A DNA stretch of 64,000 bases from JAFGPL01 sp046485045 (GTDB taxonomy: Bacteria > Bacteroidota > Bacteroidia > Bacteroidales > UBA10428), in NCBI GenBank assembly GCA_046485045.1, contig JAWOHT010000052.1:7724-71723 (forward strand), written 5' to 3'. Of this stretch, positions 1 to 9,168 are shown one piece after another; within the stretch, counting starts at the first letter, position 1; each line of letters begins with the position of its first letter. The position numbers were made by a program, and so were the translations under genes. A model generated the notes under the pieces. The model had not been told where the DNA came from. It saw nothing but the letters and a program-made list of their open reading frames with translations, and did not search any database.

Positions 1-2474
1 CATGTATCACTTCCAATTACATTACCTTCCCTTCTTTGCCAGTCAGGTGTGCCTTCTGCCTCGTCCATATATACTATTTCGTTTCTGGCATAGGCAAAAT
101 TGCCTGAAATATGGTACCGCAGGTCACCAACATTGTTATTATATGTAATCGCCAATTCTAAACCCCTGTTTTTAGATTTACCAATATTTTCTTCAGGAAG
201 TTTTTTTTCGTCAACTCCTATTGTGCCAGGAACAGATCTTCTCTGAGTTAAGATATCTTTGCGGGTTTCATAGAAAAATTCTGCTACTACATCCAACTTT
301 CCATCTAATAAAGAAGCATCAAAACCAACATTATATTTTTCTGCTGTTTCCCATCTAATTGCCAGGTTTGGTTCAATATCCTTCTCGATTAACTTAGAAC
401 CAACAAGCCCGTTTTTGGTATTATAAACGAAAACAGACATTCCGGTTATTTCCGAGACTGCTCTGTACTTATATGTAGTCAGGTAAGGAAAACCACTGTC
501 CCCGACTTTATCGTTTCCAAGTTGCCCGTAAGATGCCCTGAATTTTAAATTATTAAGCCAGGTAATATTCTGCATAAAGGCTTCTTCTGACACTCTCCAT
601 CCGACAGAAACCCCGGGGAAAAAACCATACCTGTTTTCTTTCGGAAACCTGGTAGAGCCATCGCGCCTGAATTGCAATTGTACCATATACTTGTGCGCAT
701 AATCGTAATTAAACCTTCCAAGTTGGTTACGCCGGGCATCCTCGCTGGCTGTACCTGTAAGCTTTTCCCAATCTAATTCATGGTCATTTCCTCCTGCAAA
801 TAACTGGTCAATACCGGTTGAAGCAAAATTCAACCTTGCTAGGGTATGATCATTTCGTTTAATTTCGTACTGTTCCCAAAGTACAAATGCATCTATAAAA
901 TGATTACCGAAAGAACGGTTGTATTTTAACCTGAAATTATAGGTATAGGCTGAAGTCCGTCTGGAAGACTCCTCCAATCTAATTTCATTAGATGTTATTT
1001 CTGTAGTGTATTTTTCTGTGGCTGCTGAATAGGTAGTATATTCCCAGGGTGTTGACCATCTTTTACTAAACCTGTTACCAAAATCGGTAAAAAAACTACC
1101 ATCAACACCTAAACCATTTATATGAGGAATTTTCAAATCGAAATTTGCCATCGATTCAATGGGCATATCTTCCTGATTTAAGTACCCCATTCTGTCGAGA
1201 AATAAAGGGGACTGTGCCCCCCTGCCCGGCGCATATTCTCCATTTGGCCATACGGCAGGCGCTGTGGGTACACCGTTCAATGTATTTACCCAGGTGTCAG
1301 TGGAGCCAAGTATATCACGCGACCGTTTTTCAATTCTGCCAGCAATATCCAATGAAACAGACAAATACTGATTAACCTGAAAATCAATATTTGATCTCAG
1401 GTTGTATTGAGAATAACCTGCAATGCTGTTTTTAAATATTGGGTCTTGCTCAAGGCTTCCAAAGGAGATAAAATATTTGATATTTTCTGATCCGCCACTT
1501 GAAGTAAAGCTCATTCTTCGTTGCAACGAGTATGGTTTAAGCACTTCTTCCACCCAATCTGTATTTGCAAACCTGCTGCTCGTATCTGCGGCAATAGCAG
1601 CTATATCTTCATCCGAGTAGGGTAAATTCGTCCTGCTTTTAGTCTTCCACTCGGCATTTTCATTAGCCACCTTAGCAAAGGTAGGGGCATCCATCATTTC
1701 GGGAATCCGGGTTGGCTGGTATATCCCATGGTTATAAGTAATATTAAAAGTCGGTTTCCCCGGCTTTCCCCGTTTGGTGGTTACCAGAATTACCCCATTG
1801 GCAGCCCGTACCCCATAAATGGCAGCTGATGCATCTTTTAATACGGTAACACTTTCAATATCATTAGGGTCTATCTGCCCCAGACCGCTACGTTCAATAC
1901 CATCAATAATAATCAATGGGCTTGCATTTTCCCAGGTTGCTACTCCCCTTATACGAATGGTAGGATTATCGTAACCTATTTCCCCATTGTCCTGACGGAT
2001 AATTACACCGGGCAACCTGCCTGCCAGGGAAGTTGCCATGTTCGCGGAAGGGCTTTTTTGAATCTCCTCACCGGTAACCGATGCAATCGAACCTGTAACA
2101 GTAACTTTCTGTTGGGTACCGTAACCAATGACCACAACCTCATCAAGTGCCTGCAAATCCGGAATAAGCCGGACATTAATGACCGTTTTGCCGGCAACAG
2201 CAATAGTTTCGGTATTATAACCGATAAATGAAAAAATCAATTTTGCCTGGTCAGATGGAACGGATATTTCGTACAACCCGTCAATGTTTGTTATAGTTCC
2301 CTGTTGGGTTCCTTCAATAATAACATTTACACCAGGTAAAGCAGTTCCTGATTCGGCTTCTGTTACTGCACCTGAAATGACTTTTTCCTGTCCCCAGATA
2401 TTAAAATTTACTGTAAATAAAATAGCACAGGAAACAATAAGCATGTGCCAGAATCGATTTTTTTTTGTGGTCAT
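1..2474 (-). CDS. SusC/RagA-family TonB-linked outer membrane receptor (C-terminus beyond window)
   Basis: About 824 N-terminal residues of an outer-membrane TonB-dependent transporter of the SusC class, which imports oligosaccharides or peptides together with a SusD lipoprotein. Seen: a signal peptide (hydrophobic stretch around residues 10-28 ending WGQ), a carboxypeptidase-regulatory-like beta-sandwich domain (about 30-115), then the plug with LIIIDGIERSG, DIESVTVLKDASAAIYG and RAANGVILVTTKRG, followed by the start of the barrel with many aromatic-rich strands. The ATG at 2474 puts the signal peptide directly at the N-terminus. The gene is cut by the window edge; the family is usually 1000-1100 residues, so roughly a quarter is missing. 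A susD partner would be expected just outside the window. The substrate cannot be told from sequence. Confidence 0.93.
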   Translation of the reverse strand, partial: MTTKKNRFWHMLIVSCAILFTVNFNIWGQEKVISGAVTEAESGTALPGVNVIIEGTQQGTITNIDGLYEISVPSDQAKLIFSFIGYNTETIAVAGKTVINVRLIPDLQALDEVVVIGYGTQQKVTVTGSIASVTGEEIQKSPSANMATSLAGRLPGVIIRQDNGEIGYDNPTIRIRGVATWENASPLIIIDGIERSGLGQIDPNDIESVTVLKDASAAIYGVRAANGVILVTTKRGKPGKPTFNITYNHGIYQPTRIPEMMDAPTFAKVANENAEWKTKSRTNLPYSDEDIAAIAADTSSRFANTDWVEEVLKPYSLQRRMSFTSSGGSENIKYFISFGSLEQDPIFKNSIAGYSQYNLRSNIDFQVNQYLSVSLDIAGRIEKRSRDILGSTDTWVNTLNGVPTAPAVWPNGEYAPGRGAQSPLFLDRMGYLNQEDMPIESMANFDLKIPHINGLGVDGSFFTDFGNRFSKRWSTPWEYTTYSAATEKYTTEITSNEIRLEESSRRTSAYTYNFRLKYNRSFGNHFIDAFVLWEQYEIKRNDHTLARLNFASTGIDQLFAGGNDHELDWEKLTGTASEDARRNQLGRFNYDYAHKYMVQLQFRRDGSTRFPKENRYGFFPGVSVGWRVSEEAFMQNITWLNNLKFRASYGQLGNDKVGDSGFPYLTTYKYRAVSEITGMSVFVYNTKNGLVGSKLIEKDIEPNLAIRWETAEKYNVGFDASLLDGKLDVVAEFFYETRKDILTQRRSVPGTIGVDEKKLPEENIGKSKNRGLELAITYNNNVGDLRYHISGNFAYARNEIVYMDEAEGTPDWQRREGNVIGSDT

Positions 2475-3019
2475 AAATTAGGGTTTAATATGAATAAATA
2501 ATATGGATTTCTTTGCTGTAATGAAGAACTTAGAATTCTCATCCTTTATATTACTACTTTAAAAACACATATGGCAATCTCTATTCTTTTGCCCTAAAAA
2601 ATTCATAAAAAGATATAAAATCTAAGTATATTTAGTTTATATTTAGATAGTTACAAACAAAAGACATATCTAATCTGAATGTAATAATACCTTTTTTTTT
2701 CATAAAAAAAAAGCCTGTAGGTTTGATTTTACAGCAGAAAAAATATCAAGCGATGGAGGGGGTAATGGTTAAATCACTAACCTATTGGTAGTTTATGTAC
2801 AGAAGACGTATATTGAAGGTATGTTATGTAAACAAGTACTTTATTATTGGTTCTAAGAAAACGCCAATTACTGCGTTATGCTCATCTTTCAAGTCAGTCA
2901 CTTACTTTAGTAAACTCCTGACTTTCAAGACTCGCAAGTCTTGTTTTTGACGCTTTCTTAGAAGCCACTTCTGAAGAAGAAAAGTTTTCTTGGAAACACT
3001 AATTAAACGAAATTGAGAT
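2475..3019. other. Intergenic region with a structured inverted-repeat element
   Basis: No gene is visible in this AT-rich 545-bp spacer between the receptor start and the helicase stop. The right half (2851-2963) folds into nested stems: TTCTAAGAAAACG at 2851-2863 against CGCTTTCTTAGAA at 2951-2963 (one wobble), AAGTCAG at 2891-2897 against CTGACTT at 2918-2924, and TTACT/AGTAA at 2902-2913. It resembles a dispersed palindromic repeat or a small structured RNA; the sequence alone cannot decide. Confidence 0.5.
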
Positions 3020-4243
3020 TTAATTTATGAATGTCAGTGCTTTTCCTGTTTTTCCTGCACGTCCTGTGCGTCCGATACGATGGATATAGCTGTCGTAATT
3101 CTGTGGTACCTGGTAATTGATAACATGTGTTATGTCTTTTACATCTATACCCCTGGCAGCTACATCGGTAGCAACCAGTACCTGAATTTCGCCATGTTTA
3201 AATTTATCGAGTGCATGCTGCCTGCTCCGCTGTGATTTTTCGCCATGTATCTGTTCTGCCAGAATGCCCGATTTTTTAAGTTTTATACATAGTTGGTCAA
3301 CCCTTCTCCTGGTTTCGGTAAAAAGCAATACTTTTCCGAAATCATCTTTTTCAAGCATTCCAAGCAAAATCCTGAATTTATCTTCATCTTTTCCTACTCG
3401 TATAATATCCTGCTCAACCGATTCGGCTGCCGATTTGCCGCTACTCACTTTAATTTCAACAGGATCGGTAAGTATTGAAGAAATCAGCGGTTGCTGCGAT
3501 TTGTCAATGGTTGCAGAAAACAACATGGTTTGTTTGCGGTTAACCATTGCGCCGATAATCTTCTTCATATCATCAATAAAACCCATATCAAGCATTCTGT
3601 CGAATTCGTCAAGAACCAGCACGGTAAAGCTCTTTAACTGAAGTACATTCTTATTCTCCAGGTCGAGCAAGCGTCCGGGTGTACCTACGATAAGGTGATT
3701 ATGTTTTCTTAATTTCTGCAAATCATTGTTAATGCTGACACCCCCGATAAAACAAGCACTGTAAAGACCAAGCCCCGCAGTCATACTCCTGAACTCCTGT
3801 TCAACCTGTCCGGCCAGTTCACGGGTGGGAACTATTACCAGTGCTTTCAGCATATTTTTATTAACCAGCAGACGATCAATGATCGGAATTAAAAATGCTG
3901 CTGTTTTTCCAGTACCGGTTTGTGCAATTCCAAGTAAATCTTTGCCTTCAAAAAGTGTTTCAAGGCTCCTGTCTTGTATTTCGGTAGGTATTACATAACC
4001 TTTTTTTGTGAGGTTCGCTTTTAATTTGGGGTTAATCGGCATCTGACTGATTGTTCTGCCGGGTTCAAATTTGTTTTCTGTTTTTTCGAAAGCCTTTTTT
4101 ACAAAAACAGAAGGATCAAAAGCAAACCTGCTTTTTGCCTTTTCCCTGTTTCGGTTCTGAAATGTTGGTTTTGCCTGGTTGTTGCCAGTTTTGAATTTCT
4201 TACTGTCTTTTCTTCTTTTTTGAAAATTGTCCTGATTGCTCAT
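3020..4243 (-). CDS. DEAD-box ATP-dependent RNA helicase (RhlE-like)
   Basis: Cytoplasmic RNA helicase of 407 residues, probably acting in ribosome assembly or RNA decay. After a basic, disordered N-terminus (residues 1-60) the two RecA-like domains show AQTGTGKT (Walker A), PTRELAGQ, GTPGRLLD, SAT and the C-terminal HRIGRTGRAG. Motif II reads DEFD in place of DEAD; both acidic residues that hold Mg and water remain, and I believe this variant is common in Bacteroidota relatives, so activity is likely. The protein stops only about ten residues after motif VI and so lacks the long basic tail of many RhlE proteins. It stands alone, with long spacers on both sides. Confidence 0.93.
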   Translation of the reverse strand: MSNQDNFQKRRKDSKKFKTGNNQAKPTFQNRNREKAKSRFAFDPSVFVKKAFEKTENKFEPGRTISQMPINPKLKANLTKKGYVIPTEIQDRSLETLFEGKDLLGIAQTGTGKTAAFLIPIIDRLLVNKNMLKALVIVPTRELAGQVEQEFRSMTAGLGLYSACFIGGVSINNDLQKLRKHNHLIVGTPGRLLDLENKNVLQLKSFTVLVLDEFDRMLDMGFIDDMKKIIGAMVNRKQTMLFSATIDKSQQPLISSILTDPVEIKVSSGKSAAESVEQDIIRVGKDEDKFRILLGMLEKDDFGKVLLFTETRRRVDQLCIKLKKSGILAEQIHGEKSQRSRQHALDKFKHGEIQVLVATDVAARGIDVKDITHVINYQVPQNYDSYIHRIGRTGRAGKTGKALTFIN

Positions 4244-4607
4244 TTTAAAATGTAGTAAATTAATAATATTTATTATTATGGATTGCAGTTAAAGATGAGC
4301 CATCTTTAAAGAGGTTTATAAAGACAGAAATTAGTGTTTTCCGGCGATTGTAAAACCTGAATAGTTGTTCATCATTATATTTTTGTCAAATTTTAGGGAA
4401 TTTTTCTGCTAAGTTTCAGCGTTTTATTACCGAAATATTAGAAATGACAAAAACTCACAACTGAAAATAAGACAATATGCAATAGCATAACGGGGCGCAA
4501 AGGTATACTATTTTTATTCTAAATCATTATTTTTTGTTAAATATTTATTTGATTATCAAAGTTTGGTATAATGAGTCGTCTCGAATGTATATGTGCCCCG
4601 GTTGCGA

Positions 4608-4710
4608 AGAGGCTGTTTTATAAGGGATTAAAGTCGTTCACTTATCGACTCCGCTCAGTGTAGCAAGTGTCTGTTAATTTTATGTGTGGTTGAGCGAAGT
4701 CGAAGCCTCT
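4608..4710. repeat. Imperfect long inverted repeat downstream of asnA
   Basis: AGAGGCT (4608-4614) pairs with AGCCTCT (4704-4710), and TCGACTCCGCTCA (4645-4657) with TGAGCGAAGTCGA (4691-4703) with a single wobble. It lies just past the asnA stop, inside a 486-bp gene-free spacer (4244-4729), and looks like one of the dispersed intergenic palindromes of Bacteroidota; it may double as a transcription stop for asnA. The rest of the spacer is AT-rich with nothing recognisable. Confidence 0.5.
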
Positions 4711-4729
4711 TTATTATTACAGGTATATC

Positions 4730-5770
4730 TTACACAAGAAATATGTTATTTTTTTTGCACTGTTCAATCATCTCCCCTGACCAGATGCTTGATTGAATCT
4801 CACCGATATGCGCTTTTTTAAGGTAATACATACAAATTCTCGATTGCCCGAGACCGCCACCGATAGAGAGCGGAAGCTCATTATTTAAAAGCCGTTTGTG
4901 AAATAGCATTTCTTTACGGTTGGTAGTGTTGGTTATTTCGAGCTGGTGAAGAAGGGTTTCCCTGTCAACCCTTATGCCCATAGAAGAGATTTCGAAGGCT
5001 GATTCGAGTACCGGGTTCCAAAGAAGTATATCCCCGTTGAGCCCTTTGTATCCAGAGCGGGTCGGAGTGGTCCAGTCGTCATAGTCGGGCGCCCGGCCGT
5101 CGTGAGGATTTCCGTCGCCCAGCGGGCCTCCGATGCCGATAACGAATACAGCGCCATATTTTTTAACCGCCTCGAGTTCACGCTCTTTTGGGGTGAGTTT
5201 AGGATATTGTACCTGTAACTCTTCAGCATGAAGAAAAGTGACCTCATCGGGGAGAATTGGCTCAATCTTCGGATAGTGTTCGTATATCACAAACTCGGTG
5301 CGTTTTAAAACTTCATATATTTTGCGTACTATATATTTCAGGAATTCAAGGTTTCTCTCGGATTCGCTTATTACCAGTTCCCAGTCCCACTGGTCAACAT
5401 AGAGCGAATGAATATTGTCAAGATCTTCATCGGGCCTAATGGCGTTCATATCGGTATAAATACCGTACCCATTTTCGATTCCATAATCGGCAAGCGCCAT
5501 TCTTTTCCATTTAGCAAGTGAATTTACCACTTCTGCCGTATGGTCGTTCATATCTTTTATCGGAAAGGTAACTTTGCGCTCCACCCCGCTCAAATCATCG
5601 TTAATGCCGGTACCCTTCAGCACAAAAAGCGGTGCGGTTACCCTTCGCAGCCTGAGTTCAGACGATAGGTTTTGCTGAAATGTGTCTTTTACAAGCTTTA
5701 TCGCTTTTTCTGTTTCTTTAAGGTTAAGAAGGCTATGGTAGTTACTTGGGTAAATAAGTTGTTTGCTCAT
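4730..5770 (-). CDS. asnA: Aspartate-ammonia ligase (asparagine synthetase A)
   Basis: Makes asparagine from aspartate, ammonia and ATP in the cytoplasm. The 346 residues match the family along the whole length: RLRRVTAPLFV near residue 42, WDWE near 128, GIGGPLGDG near 213, and SIGGGLGQSRICM near 303, a fold related to class II aminoacyl-tRNA synthetases. It starts at an ATG 463 bp from a divergent Lrp/AsnC-type regulator, the classic asnA-asnC pairing, which suggests control by amino-acid or asparagine supply. The spacer holds two inverted repeats listed separately. Confidence 0.96.
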   Translation of the reverse strand: MSKQLIYPSNYHSLLNLKETEKAIKLVKDTFQQNLSSELRLRRVTAPLFVLKGTGINDDLSGVERKVTFPIKDMNDHTAEVVNSLAKWKRMALADYGIENGYGIYTDMNAIRPDEDLDNIHSLYVDQWDWELVISESERNLEFLKYIVRKIYEVLKRTEFVIYEHYPKIEPILPDEVTFLHAEELQVQYPKLTPKERELEAVKKYGAVFVIGIGGPLGDGNPHDGRAPDYDDWTTPTRSGYKGLNGDILLWNPVLESAFEISSMGIRVDRETLLHQLEITNTTNRKEMLFHKRLLNNELPLSIGGGLGQSRICMYYLKKAHIGEIQSSIWSGEMIEQCKKNNIFLV

Positions 5771-5880
5771 GAGATATTTTTTTTATTTTTTATGCTGTTA
5801 TTCTAAAAACATTTAAACCATGTGAACCTGAGAAGGGAAAATGAATTTTAAATACTGAAAGTAAATGGCTGAGAATAACA

Positions 5881-5913
5881 TAAGATGCATGAACTGCACG
5901 GTCATGCACCTTA
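5881..5913. promoter_or_regulatory. Stem-loop in the asnA-lrp spacer
   Basis: TAAGATGCATGA (5881-5892) and TCATGCACCTTA (5902-5913) form a 12-bp stem with one wobble and a 9-base loop. On the plus strand it is followed by a run of T, so it could be a terminator; on the minus strand it would sit about 110 bases upstream of asnA, where it could be an operator or leader hairpin. Its role is not settled by sequence. Confidence 0.4.
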
Positions 5914-5991
5914 CAATTTTTTTAAACAAAAACACGCCCTGTATTACCCAGGTCCATAATCCCTTTAACTATGAAAAACTTTTGCCCGCTA

Positions 5992-6024
5992 AACAAGTAT
6001 TTTGCCTTTAAAAATTTACTTGTT
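5992..6024. promoter_or_regulatory. Inverted repeat, possible Lrp/AsnC operator
   Basis: AACAAGTA (5992-5999) and TACTTGTT (6017-6024) are perfect 8-bp inverted arms, 25 bp centre to centre, between divergent asnA and the Lrp-type regulator. This spacing suits binding of an Lrp dimer or tetramer on adjacent turns. It is an inference from position and symmetry only. Confidence 0.35.
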
Positions 6025-6233
6025 GTAAGCTTTTTTTAATTTTTTTAGCAAAATCATTAACTTTTTAATATATTTTGCCAGTTTTTGTTAAAAATTTAAA
6101 TCAGGACAAATCTATTAAATTATTGAATATTTCCAAAATAATTTTATTTTATGCTGCCAAATTAATAATATTGCTTACAAATTATAATTTAAATAGGGTT
6201 TTTAATTAAAATATAAAGCTTTTTAAAAAAGAT

Positions 6234-6701
6234 ATGAAAAATAACTTTCAAATTGATAGTCTTGACAGAAAGATACTTGAGATGCTCATCAAAGATGCAA
6301 GGGTACCATTTCTTGAAGTAGCGAGAGAATGTGGTGTTTCGGGCGCAGCCATTCATCAGCGTGTACAAAGGTTGATAAGGCTTGGTATCATTTCGGGCAG
6401 CCAGTTTAATCTTGAACCTAAAAAACTGGGGTATTATACCTGTGCCTATATTGGTATTTACCTCGACAATGCCGGGTTGTTCAACGATGTTTCGGGAAAA
6501 TTGTTAAAGATATCAGAGATCGTACAATGTCATTATACTACGGGGCAGTATTCGATGTTCCTGAAAGTGTATGCCAAAGACAATGAACACCTTAAAAGGA
6601 TTCTTTCTGATAAAATACAGGCGATAAAAGGAATATCAAGAACCGAAACGTTCATTTCGCTTGATGTACTGGTAGACAGACAATTGCCTGTTATAGAGTG
6701 A
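6234..6701 (+). CDS. Lrp/AsnC-family transcriptional regulator
   Basis: A 155-residue DNA-binding protein with the family's two domains: an N-terminal helix-turn-helix (about residues 8-57, LDRKILEMLIKDARV then VSGAAIHQRVQRL) and a C-terminal RAM ligand-binding domain (about 68-150). Such proteins form octamers and sense amino acids. Being divergent from asnA, its likely job is control of asparagine synthesis and of itself. The C-terminus lies 8 bases from the convergent rlmB stop. The exact ligand is not known. Confidence 0.92.
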   Translation: MKNNFQIDSLDRKILEMLIKDARVPFLEVARECGVSGAAIHQRVQRLIRLGIISGSQFNLEPKKLGYYTCAYIGIYLDNAGLFNDVSGKLLKISEIVQCHYTTGQYSMFLKVYAKDNEHLKRILSDKIQAIKGISRTETFISLDVLVDRQLPVIE

Positions 6702-6709
6702 TTGCCGGT

Positions 6710-7456
6710 TTAAGCCGGTACTGCAAAGTTTCTTTGCCGCACAGCCTCGTAAAGGATTATCGCTGTTGCCACACTTACATTGAGAGATTCTATTGTTCCA
6801 AACATTGGTATTTTTACCAGGGTATCCATAAGCTTTAATACCGGCTTTGACAATCCTGTGTCTTCTGCGCCCACCACAAGTGCGCATGGCGACGTATAAT
6901 CGGTCTGGAAGCATGAAACTGCTGCTTTTTCTGTGGCGCCTGTAAGTGTAAGGCCGCTGTTTCGCATATATTTAAGGGTTTCAGCCATATCTGCAACTTT
7001 GCACACTGGAATGTTATGCAGGGCGCCTGCTGAAGTTTTTATGGCATCGGCATTTACCGAAACCGACCCTTTTGAAGGCAATACAATGGCATCTGCCCCC
7101 GCGCATTCGGCGGTACGGGCAATGGCACCAAAGTTTCTTACATCGGTTATCCCGTCAAGCACAAGAACGAGGGGGTTTTTTCCCTGTTCAAATACAAAGG
7201 GGATGATCTCTTCGACCCTGGAATATTCTATAGAGGAAAGAAAAGCAATAATTCCCTGGTGGCTACCGCCTGTGAGGTGGTTAAGCTTTTCAACCGGCAC
7301 ATATTGCACCTGTATCTCCCGAAGCCTTGCCTGTCTTATCATCTCATCCAAAGGTTGGCCGGCTGCCCCTTTCCTTACCATGATCTTATCAATCACCGTG
7401 TCGGAACGTAAAGCCTCTGAAACAGCTTGAATTCCATATGAGATGTTTTTTTTCAT
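6710..7456 (-). CDS. rlmB: 23S rRNA guanosine-2'-O-methyltransferase, SpoU/TrmH family (RlmB-like)
   Basis: Methylates ribose of a guanosine in 23S rRNA using S-adenosylmethionine. N-terminal substrate-binding domain (ISYGIQAVSEAL start), then the SPOUT knot with its three motifs: DVRNFGAIARTAECAG, LVVGAEDTGLS and ESLNVSVATAIILYE. Starting at the ATG at 7456 gives 248 residues, the usual length; an upstream in-frame ATG at 7522 would add 22 mostly charged residues and is possible. Some family members act on tRNA, so the exact base target is inferred. Confidence 0.9.
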   Translation of the reverse strand: MKKNISYGIQAVSEALRSDTVIDKIMVRKGAAGQPLDEMIRQARLREIQVQYVPVEKLNHLTGGSHQGIIAFLSSIEYSRVEEIIPFVFEQGKNPLVLVLDGITDVRNFGAIARTAECAGADAIVLPSKGSVSVNADAIKTSAGALHNIPVCKVADMAETLKYMRNSGLTLTGATEKAAVSCFQTDYTSPCALVVGAEDTGLSKPVLKLMDTLVKIPMFGTIESLNVSVATAIILYEAVRQRNFAVPA

Positions 7457-7607
7457 ACTTTTCTGTACATCCTGATTGTTTGTACGATCAGGCTTGAAGA
7501 TTTTTTTTAGTTCTTTTTGCATAATAAATCAGGTTTCGTTCGCACCCGGTTTTTAACCGGAAGATAAGATTTTGTTTGTATTATCAATAATTCTTGCGGG
7601 CAATGAA

Positions 7608-8915
7608 TTAATCAAGCATAAATACACTGCCGTTTCTCCATGTATCAATGGCCTGTTTCCAATGGCCTTCGCTGCTTTCAGAACGTTCAAGAAGGTAATG
7701 GTTTTCGGCGTATGGAGAAGCTACATGACTGAAAATAAATGTAACATTAGAACCAGAGCTTTTTTTGAAGTAAACCCATCGTTCTTTGTTGTTGTCAACA
7801 TATATGGCCTGGGGGGGGCCGTAAATAATAAAGATCATTCCCCTGTCGGTAAGCCAGCCTGGTTTAAACGAGGTAAAATAATAATTTGAAAAGAATACGC
7901 GGGTATAGAAAATTCTTATAAGTTCTCTTGCGCGTTCTGTCCCGTCTGCATTGTCAAGCCAGAATTCATCTACTGCAAATTTCTTGTTCGTGGCTTTTTT
8001 AATCCTTTCATACTCGGCATAAGTGGCAATGTACTCGATTGGCTGCACCATCTCTGCCGAGTTTTTTATGCGGGGAAAATTACCTCCGAAATTTAGCACT
8101 GTCAATCCCGCTTTAACTGCTGTATCAAACTGAAAGAAATAGATGCCTTCGTAAGCAAGCTGATAGGATATATCGGGGCTATAGGGCATAATCCATAAAC
8201 TATCGGGGTTGCTGAGGTAAATATTTTCTCTGTAACTCGTAAACGAGGGTTTTGGCAGCGGCACCTCCTTTCCGTAATACGACACAAAAACTTTCTTATG
8301 TTTTGCCGGGTTGTTGTACAGTATCCTGAACATGCTTTTGCCAAGCACATAGGGCGCAAAATAGGGAAGGCCTGACTTCTCTTCCCTGATCATGAAGTTC
8401 TGTTGAGACAAGGTAGTGCGTTTGTCGACATAGATGTGCCTTATCACCTCTTCTCTCCTGATAAGGTCCATGGCCTGAATTTTCAACTGATAAAGTTTGC
8501 CGGGCACGGCCCTGAGCAATATCTCTTTTACAGCCCTTTGTTCGGGGGTGTCGCGCAAAAAAGTATAAGTCACAGAACCACTGTCTGCCATTACATCTTC
8601 AGTGGGTTTTACAATTTCGTAAAGATGATAATTTACCCTAAAGGAAGCCTTGTATAAACCTTCGGGATTGGCCTGGCTGTAAAGGAGCTCTTTGGGAAAA
8701 ATCTTTACAAAAAGGGTAGAGGTATTTTCATCATTGTGGTATACCGAAAAGGCCGGGTGTATTTTTGAGCTCGACGGGTTATAGATTTTGGCTACATTTT
8801 TCTCTTTTACAGTATTCACAGGGGCCGAACATGTAATGAAAAGCAGGAAAATTACCGCTGGCGCTGCAACGCGGGGAAGTTTAATTATACCATATAATGA
8901 TTGGTTATTTTGCAT
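7608..8915 (-). CDS. GWxTD domain-containing putative lipoprotein
   Basis: Envelope protein of unknown function, a family found in Bacteroidota and relatives. With the ATG at 8915 it starts with a 28-residue signal ending in FITC, where the cysteine would be lipidated; an upstream ATG at 8960 only lengthens the n-region. A beta-rich middle is followed by the GWLTDRG signature about 76 residues from the C-terminus and then MIFIIYGPPQAIYVD, typical of the domain. It sits between rlmB and an ABC-F gene with no close operon partner. I assign no function beyond cell-envelope location. Confidence 0.85.
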   Translation of the reverse strand: MQNNQSLYGIIKLPRVAAPAVIFLLFITCSAPVNTVKEKNVAKIYNPSSSKIHPAFSVYHNDENTSTLFVKIFPKELLYSQANPEGLYKASFRVNYHLYEIVKPTEDVMADSGSVTYTFLRDTPEQRAVKEILLRAVPGKLYQLKIQAMDLIRREEVIRHIYVDKRTTLSQQNFMIREEKSGLPYFAPYVLGKSMFRILYNNPAKHKKVFVSYYGKEVPLPKPSFTSYRENIYLSNPDSLWIMPYSPDISYQLAYEGIYFFQFDTAVKAGLTVLNFGGNFPRIKNSAEMVQPIEYIATYAEYERIKKATNKKFAVDEFWLDNADGTERARELIRIFYTRVFFSNYYFTSFKPGWLTDRGMIFIIYGPPQAIYVDNNKERWVYFKKSSGSNVTFIFSHVASPYAENHYLLERSESSEGHWKQAIDTWRNGSVFMLD

Positions 8916-9017
8916 GCGATAAAGGTAATTATTTTCCTTTGTTTGTGCTATATTTTTCAAAGTTGGTGACTGACTTCCTGCCGTCTGGAGGCTGTCTGAA
9001 AAGTCCTCCTGGCGAAA

Positions 9018-9073
9018 ATTCCTGAGAAAGCCAGCCTGAATATTCCAGTCGGGCAGGCAGGAAATTCTTAATA
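9018..9073. repeat. Dispersed intergenic repeat, copy A
   Basis: Begins ATTCCTGAGAAAGCCAGCC and ends CAGGAAATTCTTAAT, closely matching 42272-42326 along its whole length, including the internal CCAGT.GGGCA. Its ends are complementary, so it forms a palindrome. It lies in the 253-bp spacer between the GWxTD gene and the ABC-F gene and looks like a miniature repeat family of this genome. Confidence 0.55.
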
Positions 9074-9168
9074 AACATTAACTCTTATAATTAAAAGATT
9101 AACTTATCGCGTTTGGGATGAGCATTTTAAGAATTTTAAGACAACCTCGATTGGGGACGCTCATCATT

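Noticed and set aside
3020..4243. Helicase judged inactive because of DEFD in motif II
   Set aside because: The two residues needed for Mg and hydrolysis (Asp and Glu) are kept and all other motifs are intact.
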